Source of the DNA: Puniceibacterium sediminis
Lineage (GTDB): Bacteria > Pseudomonadota > Alphaproteobacteria > Rhodobacterales > Rhodobacteraceae
Direction of reading: 5' to 3'
Assembly (NCBI RefSeq): GCF_900188035.1
Contig: NZ_FZNN01000003.1
Span: 1-64,000 of the forward strand
Length of the DNA stretch: 64,000 nt
In this document: positions 42,948 to 54,310 of the stretch, in pieces
How the letters are laid out: the number at the start of each line of letters is the position of its first letter
How positions within the stretch are numbered: position 1 is the stretch's first letter
Notes under the pieces: generated by a model
What the model was told of the DNA's origin: nothing
Seen by the model: only the letters and a program-made list of their open reading frames with translations
Database searches by the model: none
Program-made: the position numbers and the translations under genes

Positions 42948-44293
42948 GCCACGTCAAATTCGAACAAGGCGGCGGAAACATCGTCCTGCATGCCCACATC
43001 GGTCGACATTTGCGCGCTGAGACGCCAGAAAAGATCATCGAGGAATTCAGGCCCATCCGCCGTATCACCGCATTCCTGGACCATCCGAAGAAAGCCTTCG
43101 TCGTCAAGCATGGTGCCGTCTTTCATCAGCGCCTCGGTAAATCCATCGGAATAGAGCAGTAGGCGATCACCGGACTGCATGACCAGATCCTGCCCTTCGT
43201 AACTGGCCTCTTCAACGAGTCCCACCGGGAGACCGCCGGTGCCCAGAAATTGCGCCCCGCCATCCGCGCGCAGCAACAACGGGGAAGGATGGCCGGCCTG
43301 AACCATCCGAACCTGCCCGGTTTTCAGGTTCGCGCTGAAGTACAGCATGGTCAGATACTCCGCGACGCCGGGGTCGGGCGCGAGCCGGTCATTCAGCAGG
43401 CGCGCCACATCTTCTGGTGCGCGCAGGCAAAAGCCGTCACCATCGCGTTCGAGCGCCAAATTCTGATCGGGATGTGCGCTACTGAGGTAGCCCGCGACAC
43501 GGGCCGTGATCAGCGCCGACGTGATGCCATGACCCGAAACGTCGATACTGTAAGCACCAAGGTGATCGCTGCCGGCACTGAACATCCCCACCAGATCGCC
43601 ACCGACATGGCCGCAGGGCTTTAGCAGCAGGCTCATCCTGGACGTGCCGAACTGGCCGACGCGGTGGGGAATCAACGCCTCTTGTATGCGGCGGGCCTGC
43701 TGCAGGTCGGCATCTATGGCGTCATAGACCGCCTGCAGTTTGGCCAGCGTTTCCGTGATCATGCGGTTCTTGTCGCTCAGCTCACGCTCCATCGACAGAA
43801 CGCGGGCGCCGGCGTTGATGCGCGCGCGCAATTCTTCTGCGTTCACGGGTTTGGTCAGGAAGTCGTCAGCGCCGGCATCCAGCCCGTGCGCCACCGCGCG
43901 TTTTTCCGATTTCGACGTGAGCAGGATGAAATAGCCGTAGCCGTCTCTGGGGAGTTCACGGAACCGGCGGCAGAATTCAAGTCCGTCCATACCCGGCATC
44001 ATCCAGTCCGACAACACCACGTCGGGCGGCAGACGGGCACATATTTCAAGCGCCGCTTCGCCGCTTTCGGCCTGCAACACCTCAAACCCCCAGCGTTTCA
44101 GCATGGAGGTCAGGATTCTGAGCTGCACGGCGCTGTCATCGACAACCAGCACGCGCTGCAAGGGGGCGGTCAGCGGTCCCTTCGCAACCAGCGAATTCGG
44201 CGAAGCATTCAAAACAGGATCCTTTCCGACAACGTGCCGCCCCAAACCGGCCCGCGTATCTAGGCGCAGTGGATTTAACAGCATATGAAACAT
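42938..44293 (-). CDS. Response regulator with PP2C (SpoIIE/RsbU) phosphatase output
   Basis: 451 residues. Receiver domain about 46-165 with acidic pair DD (52-53), phospho-acceptor D96 (LSDWMMPG), LLTSKS and the K of LTKPVNAEE. A coiled-coil linker (RELSDKNRMITETLAKLQA) leads to a PP2C phosphatase: CGHVGGDLVG, YSIDVSGHG, LYSDGFTEA, MQDDVSAAL with the metal-binding Asp residues. It should dephosphorylate an anti-sigma-factor antagonist in a partner-switch when phosphorylated. The divergent Hpt gene is the obvious partner. Confidence 0.9.
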   Translation of the reverse strand: MFHMLLNPLRLDTRAGLGRHVVGKDPVLNASPNSLVAKGPLTAPLQRVLVVDDSAVQLRILTSMLKRWGFEVLQAESGEAALEICARLPPDVVLSDWMMPGMDGLEFCRRFRELPRDGYGYFILLTSKSEKRAVAHGLDAGADDFLTKPVNAEELRARINAGARVLSMERELSDKNRMITETLAKLQAVYDAIDADLQQARRIQEALIPHRVGQFGTSRMSLLLKPCGHVGGDLVGMFSAGSDHLGAYSIDVSGHGITSALITARVAGYLSSAHPDQNLALERDGDGFCLRAPEDVARLLNDRLAPDPGVAEYLTMLYFSANLKTGQVRMVQAGHPSPLLLRADGGAQFLGTGGLPVGLVEEASYEGQDLVMQSGDRLLLYSDGFTEALMKDGTMLDDEGFLRMVQECGDTADGPEFLDDLFWRLSAQMSTDVGMQDDVSAALFEFDVAQP

Positions 44294-44375
44294 AAAATGC
44301 GCCGGAATCGTTTTTGGCCGCTAACCAACTGTTGACGATTGGCGTCCAGAATCCCCGCCAACAGGAGGGCGTGGC

Positions 44376-44711
44376 ATGATTGACTGGAGCCGGATTCGCG
44401 AGTTGCGCGATGAGATCGGTCACGACGATTTTCAGGAGGTCGTCGAACTTTTCCTATCCGAGGTCGAAGAGACTTTGGAAACACTTGAAGGCGTCAGCGG
44501 AGATGCCCGTCAGCTGGAAGAAAAAATGCATTTCCTGAAAGGCAGCGCCCTGAATCTGGGCTTTGTTGCCATGTCCGGAATGTGCCAGGAAGGGGAGACT
44601 GCGGCCGCGGCGGGCAATGCAGAAGCCGTTGATGTGCATCGCGTTATCGCAACATTCGCCCAATCACGGATTGCCTTTTTACAGGAACTTCCCACCGTTC
44701 TTGCCGCCTGA
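44376..44711 (+). CDS. Histidine phosphotransfer (Hpt) protein
   Basis: 111 residues, a single Hpt four-helix bundle. The phospho-acceptor is H52 in KMHFLKGSALNLGF. DFQEVVELFLSEVEETLETL forms the preceding acidic helix. AGGAGG lies 6-8 nt before ATG 44376. It is divergent from the REC-PP2C gene with 82 bp between them. It could relay phosphate to that receiver from a hybrid kinase located elsewhere. Confidence 0.9.
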   Translation: MIDWSRIRELRDEIGHDDFQEVVELFLSEVEETLETLEGVSGDARQLEEKMHFLKGSALNLGFVAMSGMCQEGETAAAAGNAEAVDVHRVIATFAQSRIAFLQELPTVLAA

Positions 44712-44721
44712 TTTCCCCCGA

Positions 44722-45945
44722 TCAGATCAGGAATTGCGCCAGAACCTCATCATCTGTGATGTCCTGATAGGTAAAGCCTGCCGCGTCGAGCTTGGCAAAG
44801 AAGCTGGCGAAATTGGCGGCGTCCGTCGTTTCGATGCCGATCAGAACCGAGCCGAAATTGCGGGCGGATTTCTTGAGGTATTCGAACCGTGCGATGTCGT
44901 CGTCCGGGCCAAGAACGTTCAGGAAATCCTTGAGCGCGCCGGGGCGCTGCGGCAGCCGCAGGATAAAGTATTTCTTGACGCCAGAGAACCGCAGTGCGCG
45001 TTCCTTGACCTCTGGCAGACGCTCGAAATCGAAATTTCCGCCCGAGGTGACGCAGACCACGGTCCGTCCCCTTATGGCCTGCCCCAGATCCTTTAGTGCA
45101 TCGACCGCGAGCGCGCCGGCCGGTTCCAGAACGATACCTTCGACATTCAGCATCTCAAGCATGGTGGTGCAAAGGCGGTCCTCGGGGATGGTCAGCGCAT
45201 TGGCAAGGCCGACGCCCTTGAGCCGTGCATAGGTCAGCGCGCCGATCTGACCGACCGCAGCGCCATCCGCAAAGGTGTTGACGTGATCCAGTTTGACCGG
45301 ATGGCCTGCCCGCAACGCGGCATGCAGGCAGGCACCGCCCAAAGGCTCGACAAAGCTGTACTGAGTGTCTGTGCCAAAATAGCTGAGCGTGCCGGCAGAA
45401 AGGCCCCCGCCGCCCACCGGAATCACGATATGGTCGGGGATGCGGCCAAGCTGTTCCTCGATCTCGACCGCGACCGAGGCCTGACCTTCGATCACATCCT
45501 CATCATCGAAGGGCGACAGAAAATGCGCGCCCTGTTCGGTGCAATACGCCTGGGCCGCACGCAGCGTGTCATCAAAATAATCGCCAATCAGGCGAATTTC
45601 GATCGCGTCGCCGCCGAATATGCGGGTCTTCTGGATCTTTTGCTGCGGCGTCGTGACGGGCATGAATATCACGCCCTTTTTGCCGAAATGCCGGCACATG
45701 AAGGCGACGCCCTGCGCGTGATTGCCAGCCGATGCGGCAACGAAGCGTTCGGCGGACTGCTTGCGCATCGCATTGAAAGCACCGCGCAATTTGTAGCTGC
45801 GCACGGGCGAAAGGTCTTCGCGTTTCAGCCAGATATCGGCCCCGAAGCGGTCCGACAGATGGGCGTTGCGCAAAAGCGGTGTTGCGGGAAATACATCGCG
45901 CATCGCGGCGGTGGCGGCCCGCGCCTTGTCCTGAAAATCACTCAT
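44722..45945 (-). CDS. ilvA: Threonine ammonia-lyase (biosynthetic type)
   Basis: 407 residues. Pyridoxal phosphate Lys is K52 in SYKLRGAFNAM; GGGGLSAGTL is the phosphate cradle. The C-terminus (YFILRLPQRPGALKDFLNVL to the end) is an ACT-like regulatory domain, shorter than the double domain of E. coli IlvA. It converts threonine to 2-oxobutanoate, the first step of isoleucine synthesis. It converges on the Hpt gene. Confidence 0.93.
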   Translation of the reverse strand: MSDFQDKARAATAAMRDVFPATPLLRNAHLSDRFGADIWLKREDLSPVRSYKLRGAFNAMRKQSAERFVAASAGNHAQGVAFMCRHFGKKGVIFMPVTTPQQKIQKTRIFGGDAIEIRLIGDYFDDTLRAAQAYCTEQGAHFLSPFDDEDVIEGQASVAVEIEEQLGRIPDHIVIPVGGGGLSAGTLSYFGTDTQYSFVEPLGGACLHAALRAGHPVKLDHVNTFADGAAVGQIGALTYARLKGVGLANALTIPEDRLCTTMLEMLNVEGIVLEPAGALAVDALKDLGQAIRGRTVVCVTSGGNFDFERLPEVKERALRFSGVKKYFILRLPQRPGALKDFLNVLGPDDDIARFEYLKKSARNFGSVLIGIETTDAANFASFFAKLDAAGFTYQDITDDEVLAQFLI

Positions 45946-45984
45946 ATCCGTTCTGTGACCCAGAGTGGCAGATTGCGCAAGAGA

Positions 45985-46737
45985 TCAGTCGATGGAACGT
46001 TTTTCGATGAAATGGCCATAAAGTGTCGTGAGCACAGATATACCGATGACGGTTGCGAACCAGTTAACCACGAGTCCGTAGATCAGGCTGAGCAGGGAAT
46101 TTGGGTTGCCGCTGAGCATTGTGGGCAGCTGCAGCAGGAAACTGGCACCAACCACCAGCACCGCCAGAACAATGATCGTGCCATTTTCACCTTTGGTCGC
46201 CGTCCAGGCTGCGGAAAAGGTGATCTTTTGACTCAGGGCGGCACCGGGCAGCACCACGCCCAGCCGAAAGAACAGATAGACACCAAGGCCCACCATGACA
46301 AAGGGCAGAAACAGAGCCAACCCCGGCGCAGCCGCTATCACCAACCCGATTGGGATGGAGGCGACAGCGACGGAAATCACCACCAGAATGCCCAGAAGGA
46401 TCGACCTGCCCAGATAGCTGAGCATGCTTGATCCGTGCCACTGCGGCAGCCATCCCTTTGGATATTCCTCAGCAAGAACAAAGCGGTGCCACCCAACGGC
46501 GATCCAGAGGCTGGAAATGATAGCCAAAATCGCGAACAGCAGGTTCTGGGTCGCGTATTCGGTGGACATCATCGGCATTTCGATGCCGTCCATCATCGTC
46601 ATTTCGGGCGGGTTCAGGAAGGTTGCGATCTGGCTGACCGCCACCACGAGGTAGAGCACGAGCGACACGCGCAGGGCGTGGCCCAGATTGGAGAGGACGA
46701 GCCGCACCGAGTGCGTGAAAATCTGCCAGCCCTTCAT
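45985..46737 (-). CDS. Integral membrane protein of unknown function
   Basis: 250 residues with about six hydrophobic helices (near 25-40, 66-82, 112-135, 135-155, 190-210, 215-235). A Met-rich loop PPEMTMMDGIEMPMM follows the first helix. GWHRFVLAEEYPKGWLP resembles a motif in YciC/DUF-type membrane proteins that I cannot name with certainty. It lies 39 bp upstream of ilvA on the same strand, so co-transcription is likely. There is no catalytic motif. Confidence 0.8.
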   Translation of the reverse strand: MKGWQIFTHSVRLVLSNLGHALRVSLVLYLVVAVSQIATFLNPPEMTMMDGIEMPMMSTEYATQNLLFAILAIISSLWIAVGWHRFVLAEEYPKGWLPQWHGSSMLSYLGRSILLGILVVISVAVASIPIGLVIAAAPGLALFLPFVMVGLGVYLFFRLGVVLPGAALSQKITFSAAWTATKGENGTIIVLAVLVVGASFLLQLPTMLSGNPNSLLSLIYGLVVNWFATVIGISVLTTLYGHFIEKRSID

Positions 46738-46806
46738 GTCATTCTCCTGTAAACTGATGCGGTTGCAGGGCTAACATGTGACCGGCGGATGAGATAGGGG
46801 CAATGC

Positions 46807-46835
46807 TTGCCGTTGGCTGCAAAAGCAGATATTCC
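46807..46835 (+). promoter_or_regulatory. Possible sigma-70 promoter of argG
   Basis: TTGCCG (46807-46812) and TATTCC (46830-46835) have a 17-bp spacer and lie about 30 bp before the argG ATG. Both hexamers are only partial matches. Confidence 0.25.
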
Positions 46836-46864
46836 GCGCGCCAAACCTTGCAGAGGAAACGCCC

Positions 46865-48103
46865 ATGTCCGCGCCCAAATCCGCGCCCAAGAAAGTCGTT
46901 CTGGCCTATTCCGGAGGCCTTGATACGTCGATCATCCTGAAATGGCTGCAGACCGAATATGGCTGCGAAGTGGTCACATTCACTGCCGATCTGGGACAGG
47001 GCGAAGAGCTTGATCCGGCGCGCAAGAAGGCCGAGCTGATGGGGATCAAGCCGGAAAACATCTATATCGAGGATGTTCGCGAGGAATTTGTACGAGATTT
47101 TGTGTTCCCGATGTTCCGGGCCAATGCGCTATATGAGGGGCTTTACCTGCTGGGCACGTCCATCGCGCGGCCGTTGATTTCCAAGCGTCTGGTCGAGATC
47201 GCAGCCGAGACGGGCGCGGATGCCGTGGCGCATGGCGCGACCGGGAAGGGCAACGATCAGGTGCGGTTCGAGCTGTCGGCCTATGCGCTGAACCCGGAAA
47301 TCAAGGTGATCGCGCCTTGGCGTGAATGGGACCTGTCGAGCCGGACCAAACTCCTTGCTTTTGCAGAAGAAAATCAGATCCCGATCGCCAAGGACAAGCG
47401 TGGCGAGGCGCCGTTTTCGGTTGATGCGAACCTGCTGCACACATCCTCCGAGGGCAAGGTGCTTGAGGATCCGGGCGAGGAAGCCCCCGACTACGTCTAT
47501 CAGCGTACTGTGGCCCCCGAAGATGCGCCCGATACGCCGGAAATGGTCGAGATCACCTTTGAAAAAGGCGATGCCGTGGCGATCAACGGTGAAGCTTTGT
47601 CGCCTGCCAACATACTGACAAAGCTGAATGAATTGGGCGGAAAGCATGGCTGCGGGCGGCTCGACTTTGTCGAGAACCGGTTCGTGGGCATGAAGTCGCG
47701 CGGGATCTATGAAACGCCGGGCGGCACGCTGCTGCTTGAGGCGCATCGCGGGATCGAGCAGATCACGCTGGATTCCGGTGCCGGGCACCTCAAGGATTCG
47801 ATCATGCCGCGCTATGCCGAGCTGATCTACAACGGGTTCTGGTTCAGCCCCGAACGCGAGATGTTGCAGGCGCTGATCGACAAGTCACAAGAACATGTGT
47901 CCGGCACTGTTCGGATCAAGCTTTACAAAGGCTCGGTCAACACGGTCGCGCGCTGGTCTGATCATTCGCTTTATTCCGAGGCGCATGTGACGTTCGAAGA
48001 AGATGCCGGTGCCTATGACCAGAAGGACGCGCAGGGTTTCATCCAGCTGAATGCGCTGCGTCTGAAGCTTTTGGCGGCGCGGAATCGGCGCGTTAAGGGC
48101 TAA
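46865..48103 (+). CDS. argG: Argininosuccinate synthase
   Basis: 412 residues, the standard length. The PP-loop [16 protein letters not shown] binds [16 protein letters not shown] and [12 protein letters not shown] are family signatures. It joins citrulline and aspartate in arginine synthesis. AGGA is 8 nt before the ATG. An unusual 11-bp repeat array starts 24 nt after its stop. Confidence 0.97.
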   Translation: MSAPKSAPKKVVLAYSGGLDTSIILKWLQTEYGCEVVTFTADLGQGEELDPARKKAELMGIKPENIYIEDVREEFVRDFVFPMFRANALYEGLYLLGTSIARPLISKRLVEIAAETGADAVAHGATGKGNDQVRFELSAYALNPEIKVIAPWREWDLSSRTKLLAFAEENQIPIAKDKRGEAPFSVDANLLHTSSEGKVLEDPGEEAPDYVYQRTVAPEDAPDTPEMVEITFEKGDAVAINGEALSPANILTKLNELGGKHGCGRLDFVENRFVGMKSRGIYETPGGTLLLEAHRGIEQITLDSGAGHLKDSIMPRYAELIYNGFWFSPEREMLQALIDKSQEHVSGTVRIKLYKGSVNTVARWSDHSLYSEAHVTFEEDAGAYDQKDAQGFIQLNALRLKLLAARNRRVKG

Positions 48104-48126
48104 GGTCACAAGCTGCGAAAACGGCG

Positions 48127-48181
48127 TATGGAATCCATATGGAAAGCGTATGGATTCCATATGGCTGGCATATGGCTTTCC
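48127..48181. repeat. Five exact-length tandem 11-bp repeats, consensus TATGGNNNNNN
   Basis: Units start at 48127, 48138, 48149, 48160 and 48171, each 11 bp and each beginning TATGG. Units 1-2 against 3-4 form a 13-bp perfect inverted repeat (48127-48139 with 48149-48161). GGAAAGC (48141-48147) also pairs with GCTTTCC (48175-48181). The array can therefore form alternative hairpins. It lies between argG and the SCP2 gene. Confidence 0.9.
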
Positions 48182-48223
48182 CATGTTTTCAAGACGTTGG
48201 CATAAAACGTCCTGACGTCACGA

Positions 48224-48252
48224 TTGAAGCCCGCTTTCGACGGTCCTAGCGT
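48224..48252 (+). promoter_or_regulatory. Possible sigma-70 promoter of the SCP2 gene
   Basis: TTGAAG (48224-48229), a 17-bp spacer and TAGCGT (48247-48252) precede the SCP2 ATG by 26 bp. It is plausible for alphaproteobacteria but only moderately conserved. Confidence 0.3.
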
Positions 48253-48278
48253 CGCACGCGGAAGTCAGGGAGAACGAC

Positions 48279-48566
48279 ATGGCGCTTGAAGACATTGCAG
48301 CGAAAATGCAGCGCGGGCTGGACAAGCACCCGCTGGCGGACAGTCTGAAATTCGACTGCGGTGCGGCGGGGGCGATCACGCTGTCGGGTGGGACGGCGCG
48401 GCTGGCCGATGACGCGGCGGATTGCACGATCCGGATTTCCGAAGACAACCTTGAAAAGCTGATCGGCGGGAAGCTGAACCCGATGACCGCCTTTGCCATG
48501 GGCAAGATCAAGGTCAGCGGCGACATGAGCGTTGCGATGAAGCTGAGCCAGCTGCTGAAAGCCTGA
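48279..48566 (+). CDS. SCP2 sterol-carrier-domain protein
   Basis: 95 residues forming one SCP2 domain: ISEDNLEKLIGGKLNPMTAFAMGKIKVSGDM is the conserved lipid-tunnel region, and AAKMQRGLDKHPLADS the start. Small bacterial SCP2 proteins bind fatty acyl or other lipids. GGAGA lies 5-6 nt before the ATG. It ends 37 bp before the stop of the convergent sulfotransferase-like gene. Confidence 0.92.
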   Translation: MALEDIAAKMQRGLDKHPLADSLKFDCGAAGAITLSGGTARLADDAADCTIRISEDNLEKLIGGKLNPMTAFAMGKIKVSGDMSVAMKLSQLLKA

Positions 48567-48603
48567 GCGCTCTGATCGTTTTTGGCATCTTTTGGCGCGT
48601 CGT

Positions 48604-49320
48604 TTAACGCAAGCGGTGCGCGGCCAGATGGTCGTAGTACAGCAGAGCCTGTGCCGCGATGTCGGCCATGTCTTTGCCAAGCGGGGGCAACGGTCCCTCT
48701 GGCCCCGCAAAGCCGGTGGATTTATGGACTGATCCGTACCAGACATCGCTCCAGATTCCGTCCGCCGCGTGCCCGCCGGCCGGCCAGGACAGCATTGCCG
48801 CATCAAAGGGCAGGCCGATCGCGTCGCAGAGCAGACGCAGCATGCGTTCGGGATTTTCGCGGATATCGGCGCTGTCGATCACGACCGGGGTCTGGCCCTG
48901 ATCCAGTAACTGGTCGAACAGTTCGGCCTGCTGGACAAAGCCGATATCGGAGAGCGTCGTTTCCTGGTATTTTGCGCTGAAGCTGGCAAGAACGCGGGCC
49001 GGGTGGCGGATCAGAAAGACGTTTGTCACCCCGGCGATCCAGTCGCGCGGCATACCGTCGATCATGTGCTGGGACATGTGTTTGTGATAGGCGTGGGGCC
49101 TGCCATCCGGGATCGGTCCCAGCAGGGACGCGACCACCTGATCGGCGGTTTCGGGGCGGCTGGCGATGATTTCGTCGCGCATCGGATGTTGCAGGCCGGT
49201 GTCGCGCAGGTACGGCCCATAAAAGGGTTCATCCACGGCGTGCATGTCGGCGCGGTTGCCGAAACTGTACATCAGCGCCGTCGACAGGTTGCGCGGCCCG
49301 GACCACATGGCGATGCGCAT
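48604..49320 (-). CDS. Sulfotransferase-like P-loop protein, coupled to the aminotransferase
   Basis: 238 residues. The start MWSGPRNLSTALMYSFGNR resembles the 5'-phosphosulfate loop of sulfotransferases. VFLIRHPARVLASFSAKYQE resembles the 3'-phosphate site. It is shorter than typical sulfotransferases and the real substrate is unknown. Its ATG shares a base with the stop of the upstream aminotransferase (TGATG), so the two proteins are made together. Plant branched-chain-aminotransferase-like proteins combine comparable domains in one chain (from memory), which supports a joint role. Confidence 0.75.
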   Translation of the reverse strand: MRIAMWSGPRNLSTALMYSFGNRADMHAVDEPFYGPYLRDTGLQHPMRDEIIASRPETADQVVASLLGPIPDGRPHAYHKHMSQHMIDGMPRDWIAGVTNVFLIRHPARVLASFSAKYQETTLSDIGFVQQAELFDQLLDQGQTPVVIDSADIRENPERMLRLLCDAIGLPFDAAMLSWPAGGHAADGIWSDVWYGSVHKSTGFAGPEGPLPPLGKDMADIAAQALLYYDHLAAHRLR

Positions 49321-50228
49321 CAGCGGGCCTCTTGCTGGATCAGCGATTTGTAGAGCGTTCGGATGCGTTTGGTGACCGGCCCCATGTCCCCGGTGCCGAT
49401 CTGGCGGCCGTCTATCTGGCTGACAGGCGTCTGCGCGCCAAAGGTGCCGGTCAGAAACGCCTCGTCCGCGCCGTAGGTGTCGACAAGGCTGAAATTGCGC
49501 TGAAATACGGGGATGCCGTTGACCTCGCAGACGTCGATGACCTTTTGCCGGGTGATGCCGTTCATGCAGTAGTCGCCGGTGCTGGTCCAGACCTGCCCGC
49601 GGCGCACGATAAAGAAGTTGCAGGCGTTGGTGGTGTTCACAAAGCCATGCAGGTCGAGCATCAGCGCCTCATCCGCGCCGGCCTTTTCGGCGGCGATGCA
49701 GGCGAGGATGCAATTCAGTTTCGAATGGCTGTTGAGTTTGGGGTCCTGCGTCATCGGCAGGCCACGCAGATGAGGCACAGTGGCGAGCCGGATCGGGCGC
49801 GGGATCTTGGGGCGGGAATGTTCCATGATGATCGCGACCGTCGGACCGGAACGCGACAGGCTGGGATGCTGGAACGGGCGCGTCTTGACCCCGCGGGTGA
49901 CCATCAGCCGGGCGTGGGCATCCGTGGTCATGCCGTTGGCGGTTTGGGTTTCGGTCAGCGCGGCAATCACCTGTTCCCGCGTCATGCCGATATCGAGGTC
50001 GATGGCCTTGGCTGCCTCAAACAGGCGGTCCATGTGATCATCGAGAAAAGCCCAGCGCCCTTCGTACAAACGCAGCCCCTCCCATACGCCGTCGCCCAGC
50101 ATGAAGCCGCTGTCATAGACACTGACCAGCGCCTCGGCCCGGGGTTTCAGCCTGCCGTTGATCCAGATGAGGATGGATTCGTTGCGGGCATCATCCTCGG
50201 CCTGATGGGTGGTCACATGGTCGGTCAT
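49320..50228 (-). CDS. Class IV aminotransferase (IlvE/D-amino-acid aminotransferase-like)
   Basis: 302 residues. Fold-type IV signatures: VYDSGFMLGDGVWEGLRLY near the N-terminus, the pyridoxal Lys in LNSHSKLNCILA, and VNTTNACNFFIV then GITRQKVIDVC. This is the BCAT/DAAT/ADCL group; the exact amino acid is not decidable. ATG 50228 has AGGAG 7 nt upstream; the longer frame is not needed. It is followed without gap by the sulfotransferase-like gene. Confidence 0.88.
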   Translation of the reverse strand: MTDHVTTHQAEDDARNESILIWINGRLKPRAEALVSVYDSGFMLGDGVWEGLRLYEGRWAFLDDHMDRLFEAAKAIDLDIGMTREQVIAALTETQTANGMTTDAHARLMVTRGVKTRPFQHPSLSRSGPTVAIIMEHSRPKIPRPIRLATVPHLRGLPMTQDPKLNSHSKLNCILACIAAEKAGADEALMLDLHGFVNTTNACNFFIVRRGQVWTSTGDYCMNGITRQKVIDVCEVNGIPVFQRNFSLVDTYGADEAFLTGTFGAQTPVSQIDGRQIGTGDMGPVTKRIRTLYKSLIQQEAR

Positions 50229-50376
50229 CGCGGGCTCCTGATTTTTCGGCAGGCTAGGCCGGCCCGGCGTCGCGGCCAAGTGGTAAAGTCACCGTCACCT
50301 CTGCGTGACAAGCGGTGTCAGAGCTTGCCCGCACCGCCCCCGGTGTGGTGGCATGGCGCTGATCAAGGAGGATGTC

Positions 50377-51030
50377 ATGTTTCATTCATCACTGTGGAAG
50401 CCGATGCTTCTGGCGCTGTCGATTGCCATTGGCCTGTCATTGCAGTCCGCAAAGGCCCACGCCGACGAAATTGTGGTCGCCGGCGGTTGTTTCTGGTGCG
50501 TGGAGGCCGATTTCGAAAAGGTCAAAGGCGTGTCGGACGTGGTGTCGGGCTATACCGGTGGCACGCTGAAAAACCCGACCTACAAACAGGTGACGAAGCA
50601 CGGGACCGGCCATTATGAGGCGGCGAAAATCATCTATGACCCGGCAAAGGTAAGCCTGGCGCAGCTATATGCGCTGTATTTCCGGTCGGTCGATCCCACG
50701 GATGCGGGTGGTCAGTTCTGCGACCGGGGGGATAGTTACCGCACGGCGATATTCGTCGCTGATGCGGCGCAAAAGGCAGCCGCCGAGCAGGCAAGGGCAG
50801 ATGCGGCCCGTGCGCTGGGGCAAAAGATCGTGACGCCGATCCTTGCCGCGGCACCGTTCTATGACGCCGAGGATTACCATCAGGATTACTACAAGGGCAG
50901 CAACCGCGTGGTGACCCGGTTCGGCGTGATCCGGCAGGCAGACGCCTATCACCGCTACCGCAAGGGATGCGGGCGCGATGCACGGGTTAAGGCGCTGTGG
51001 GGCGCGGATGCCGCCTTTGTCAGCGGTTAG
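50377..51030 (+). CDS. msrA: Periplasmic peptide-methionine (S)-S-oxide reductase
   Basis: 217 residues. A signal peptide (about 1-29, ending AKAHA) precedes the MsrA domain: GGCFWCVEADFE with catalytic C38, GYTGGTLKNPTYKQV, GTGHYEAAKIIYDP, and RSVDPTDAGGQFCDRG. AGGAGG is 6 nt upstream of ATG 50377. It repairs oxidised methionine in exported proteins. It overlaps the convergent ribokinase stop by 4 nt. Confidence 0.94.
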   Translation: MFHSSLWKPMLLALSIAIGLSLQSAKAHADEIVVAGGCFWCVEADFEKVKGVSDVVSGYTGGTLKNPTYKQVTKHGTGHYEAAKIIYDPAKVSLAQLYALYFRSVDPTDAGGQFCDRGDSYRTAIFVADAAQKAAAEQARADAARALGQKIVTPILAAAPFYDAEDYHQDYYKGSNRVVTRFGVIRQADAYHRYRKGCGRDARVKALWGADAAFVSG

Positions 51031-51902
51031 GAAAAACGGGCGTCTTCCAGATCCTTGAGGTCGGGAATGACGTCCGCCGTGCCGATTCGGGTGACCATGA
51101 TCGCCGCCGCCCGCTGTGCAAGGGTGATCGCCTGCGCCATGGGCATTCCGCGATCCAGCCCCGCCATCAGATAGCCGGTAAAGGTGTCGCCGGCCCCGGT
51201 GGTATCTACGGGGGTTACGGGAATGGCGGGGAAATGCTGGGCCTCGCCGGCATCGGTATTGTACCAGCGGCAGCCATCGGCCCCCAGAGTCACCACCACA
51301 TCGCGCACCGGCAGATTGGCCATCGTCTGGCCGGTGGCCTCTTCCAGCTGCGCGGCCTCGACCGCGTTCAGGACCAGAATGTCGAGCAATGGCAGCACGG
51401 CAGCCACTGCCGCGGCATCAAAGGGCGCCGCCGCATAGGCAACGCGAAGCCCCTGCCGAGACGCGATCCCGGCGGCATATGCGCCGGCGTTGGTTTCGTT
51501 CTGGAACAGAAAGATATCGTCCGGCCCCGCGTCCTTCAGCGCCTGCGCGATCTGCGTTTCAGATATCGCGTGGTTGGCCCCGGGAAAAAGCAGGATCAGG
51601 TTTTCGCCCGCGTCGTCGACGGCGATGATGGCATGGCCGGTCTGCTGATCCACCACGGCAATTGAGCGTGTGTCGACGCCATATTCCAGCATCCGCCCGA
51701 CTGCCCAGGCGCCATCCTCGCCCACGGCGCCGATATGCACGACCCGCGCCGCTGCCCGGGACGCTGCCACCGACATGTTCGCCCCCTTGCCACCCAACCC
51801 GCGTGACAAAGACGTCGACGCCAGCGTTTCACCCGCCGTTGGCAGATGTGGCACGCGATAGACAAGGTCCGCATTGATGGACCCAAGATTGTAGATGGCC
51901 AC
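51027..51902 (-). CDS. rbsK: Ribokinase / PfkB-family sugar kinase
   Basis: 291 residues. The substrate loop GLGGKGANMSVAASRA and the ATP/anion-hole motif DTTGAGDTFTGYLMAGLD are classical. N-terminal LGSINADLVYRVPHLPTAGET is typical of ribokinase. It phosphorylates ribose or a related sugar/nucleoside. It is downstream of maeB on the same strand (80-bp gap). No ribose transporter is adjacent, so the sugar is inferred. Confidence 0.85.
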   Translation of the reverse strand: MAIYNLGSINADLVYRVPHLPTAGETLASTSLSRGLGGKGANMSVAASRAAARVVHIGAVGEDGAWAVGRMLEYGVDTRSIAVVDQQTGHAIIAVDDAGENLILLFPGANHAISETQIAQALKDAGPDDIFLFQNETNAGAYAAGIASRQGLRVAYAAAPFDAAAVAAVLPLLDILVLNAVEAAQLEEATGQTMANLPVRDVVVTLGADGCRWYNTDAGEAQHFPAIPVTPVDTTGAGDTFTGYLMAGLDRGMPMAQAITLAQRAAAIMVTRIGTADVIPDLKDLEDARFS

Positions 51903-51982
51903 AGCGCCGCCCCTTCTTTTCTTTTCAAATACGCCGGGGGGTGCGGGATTGGTCCCCGCTCCTGCCCCATCATGATGCGCGG

Positions 51983-54238
<2,256 letters not shown>

Positions 54239-54310
54239 GTTGGGCGCTCCTCCCGTAACGGTCCGGTGGTTCTATCGTAGGGGGGCTGGCGGCTCAACGT
54301 TGGTTTTTGT

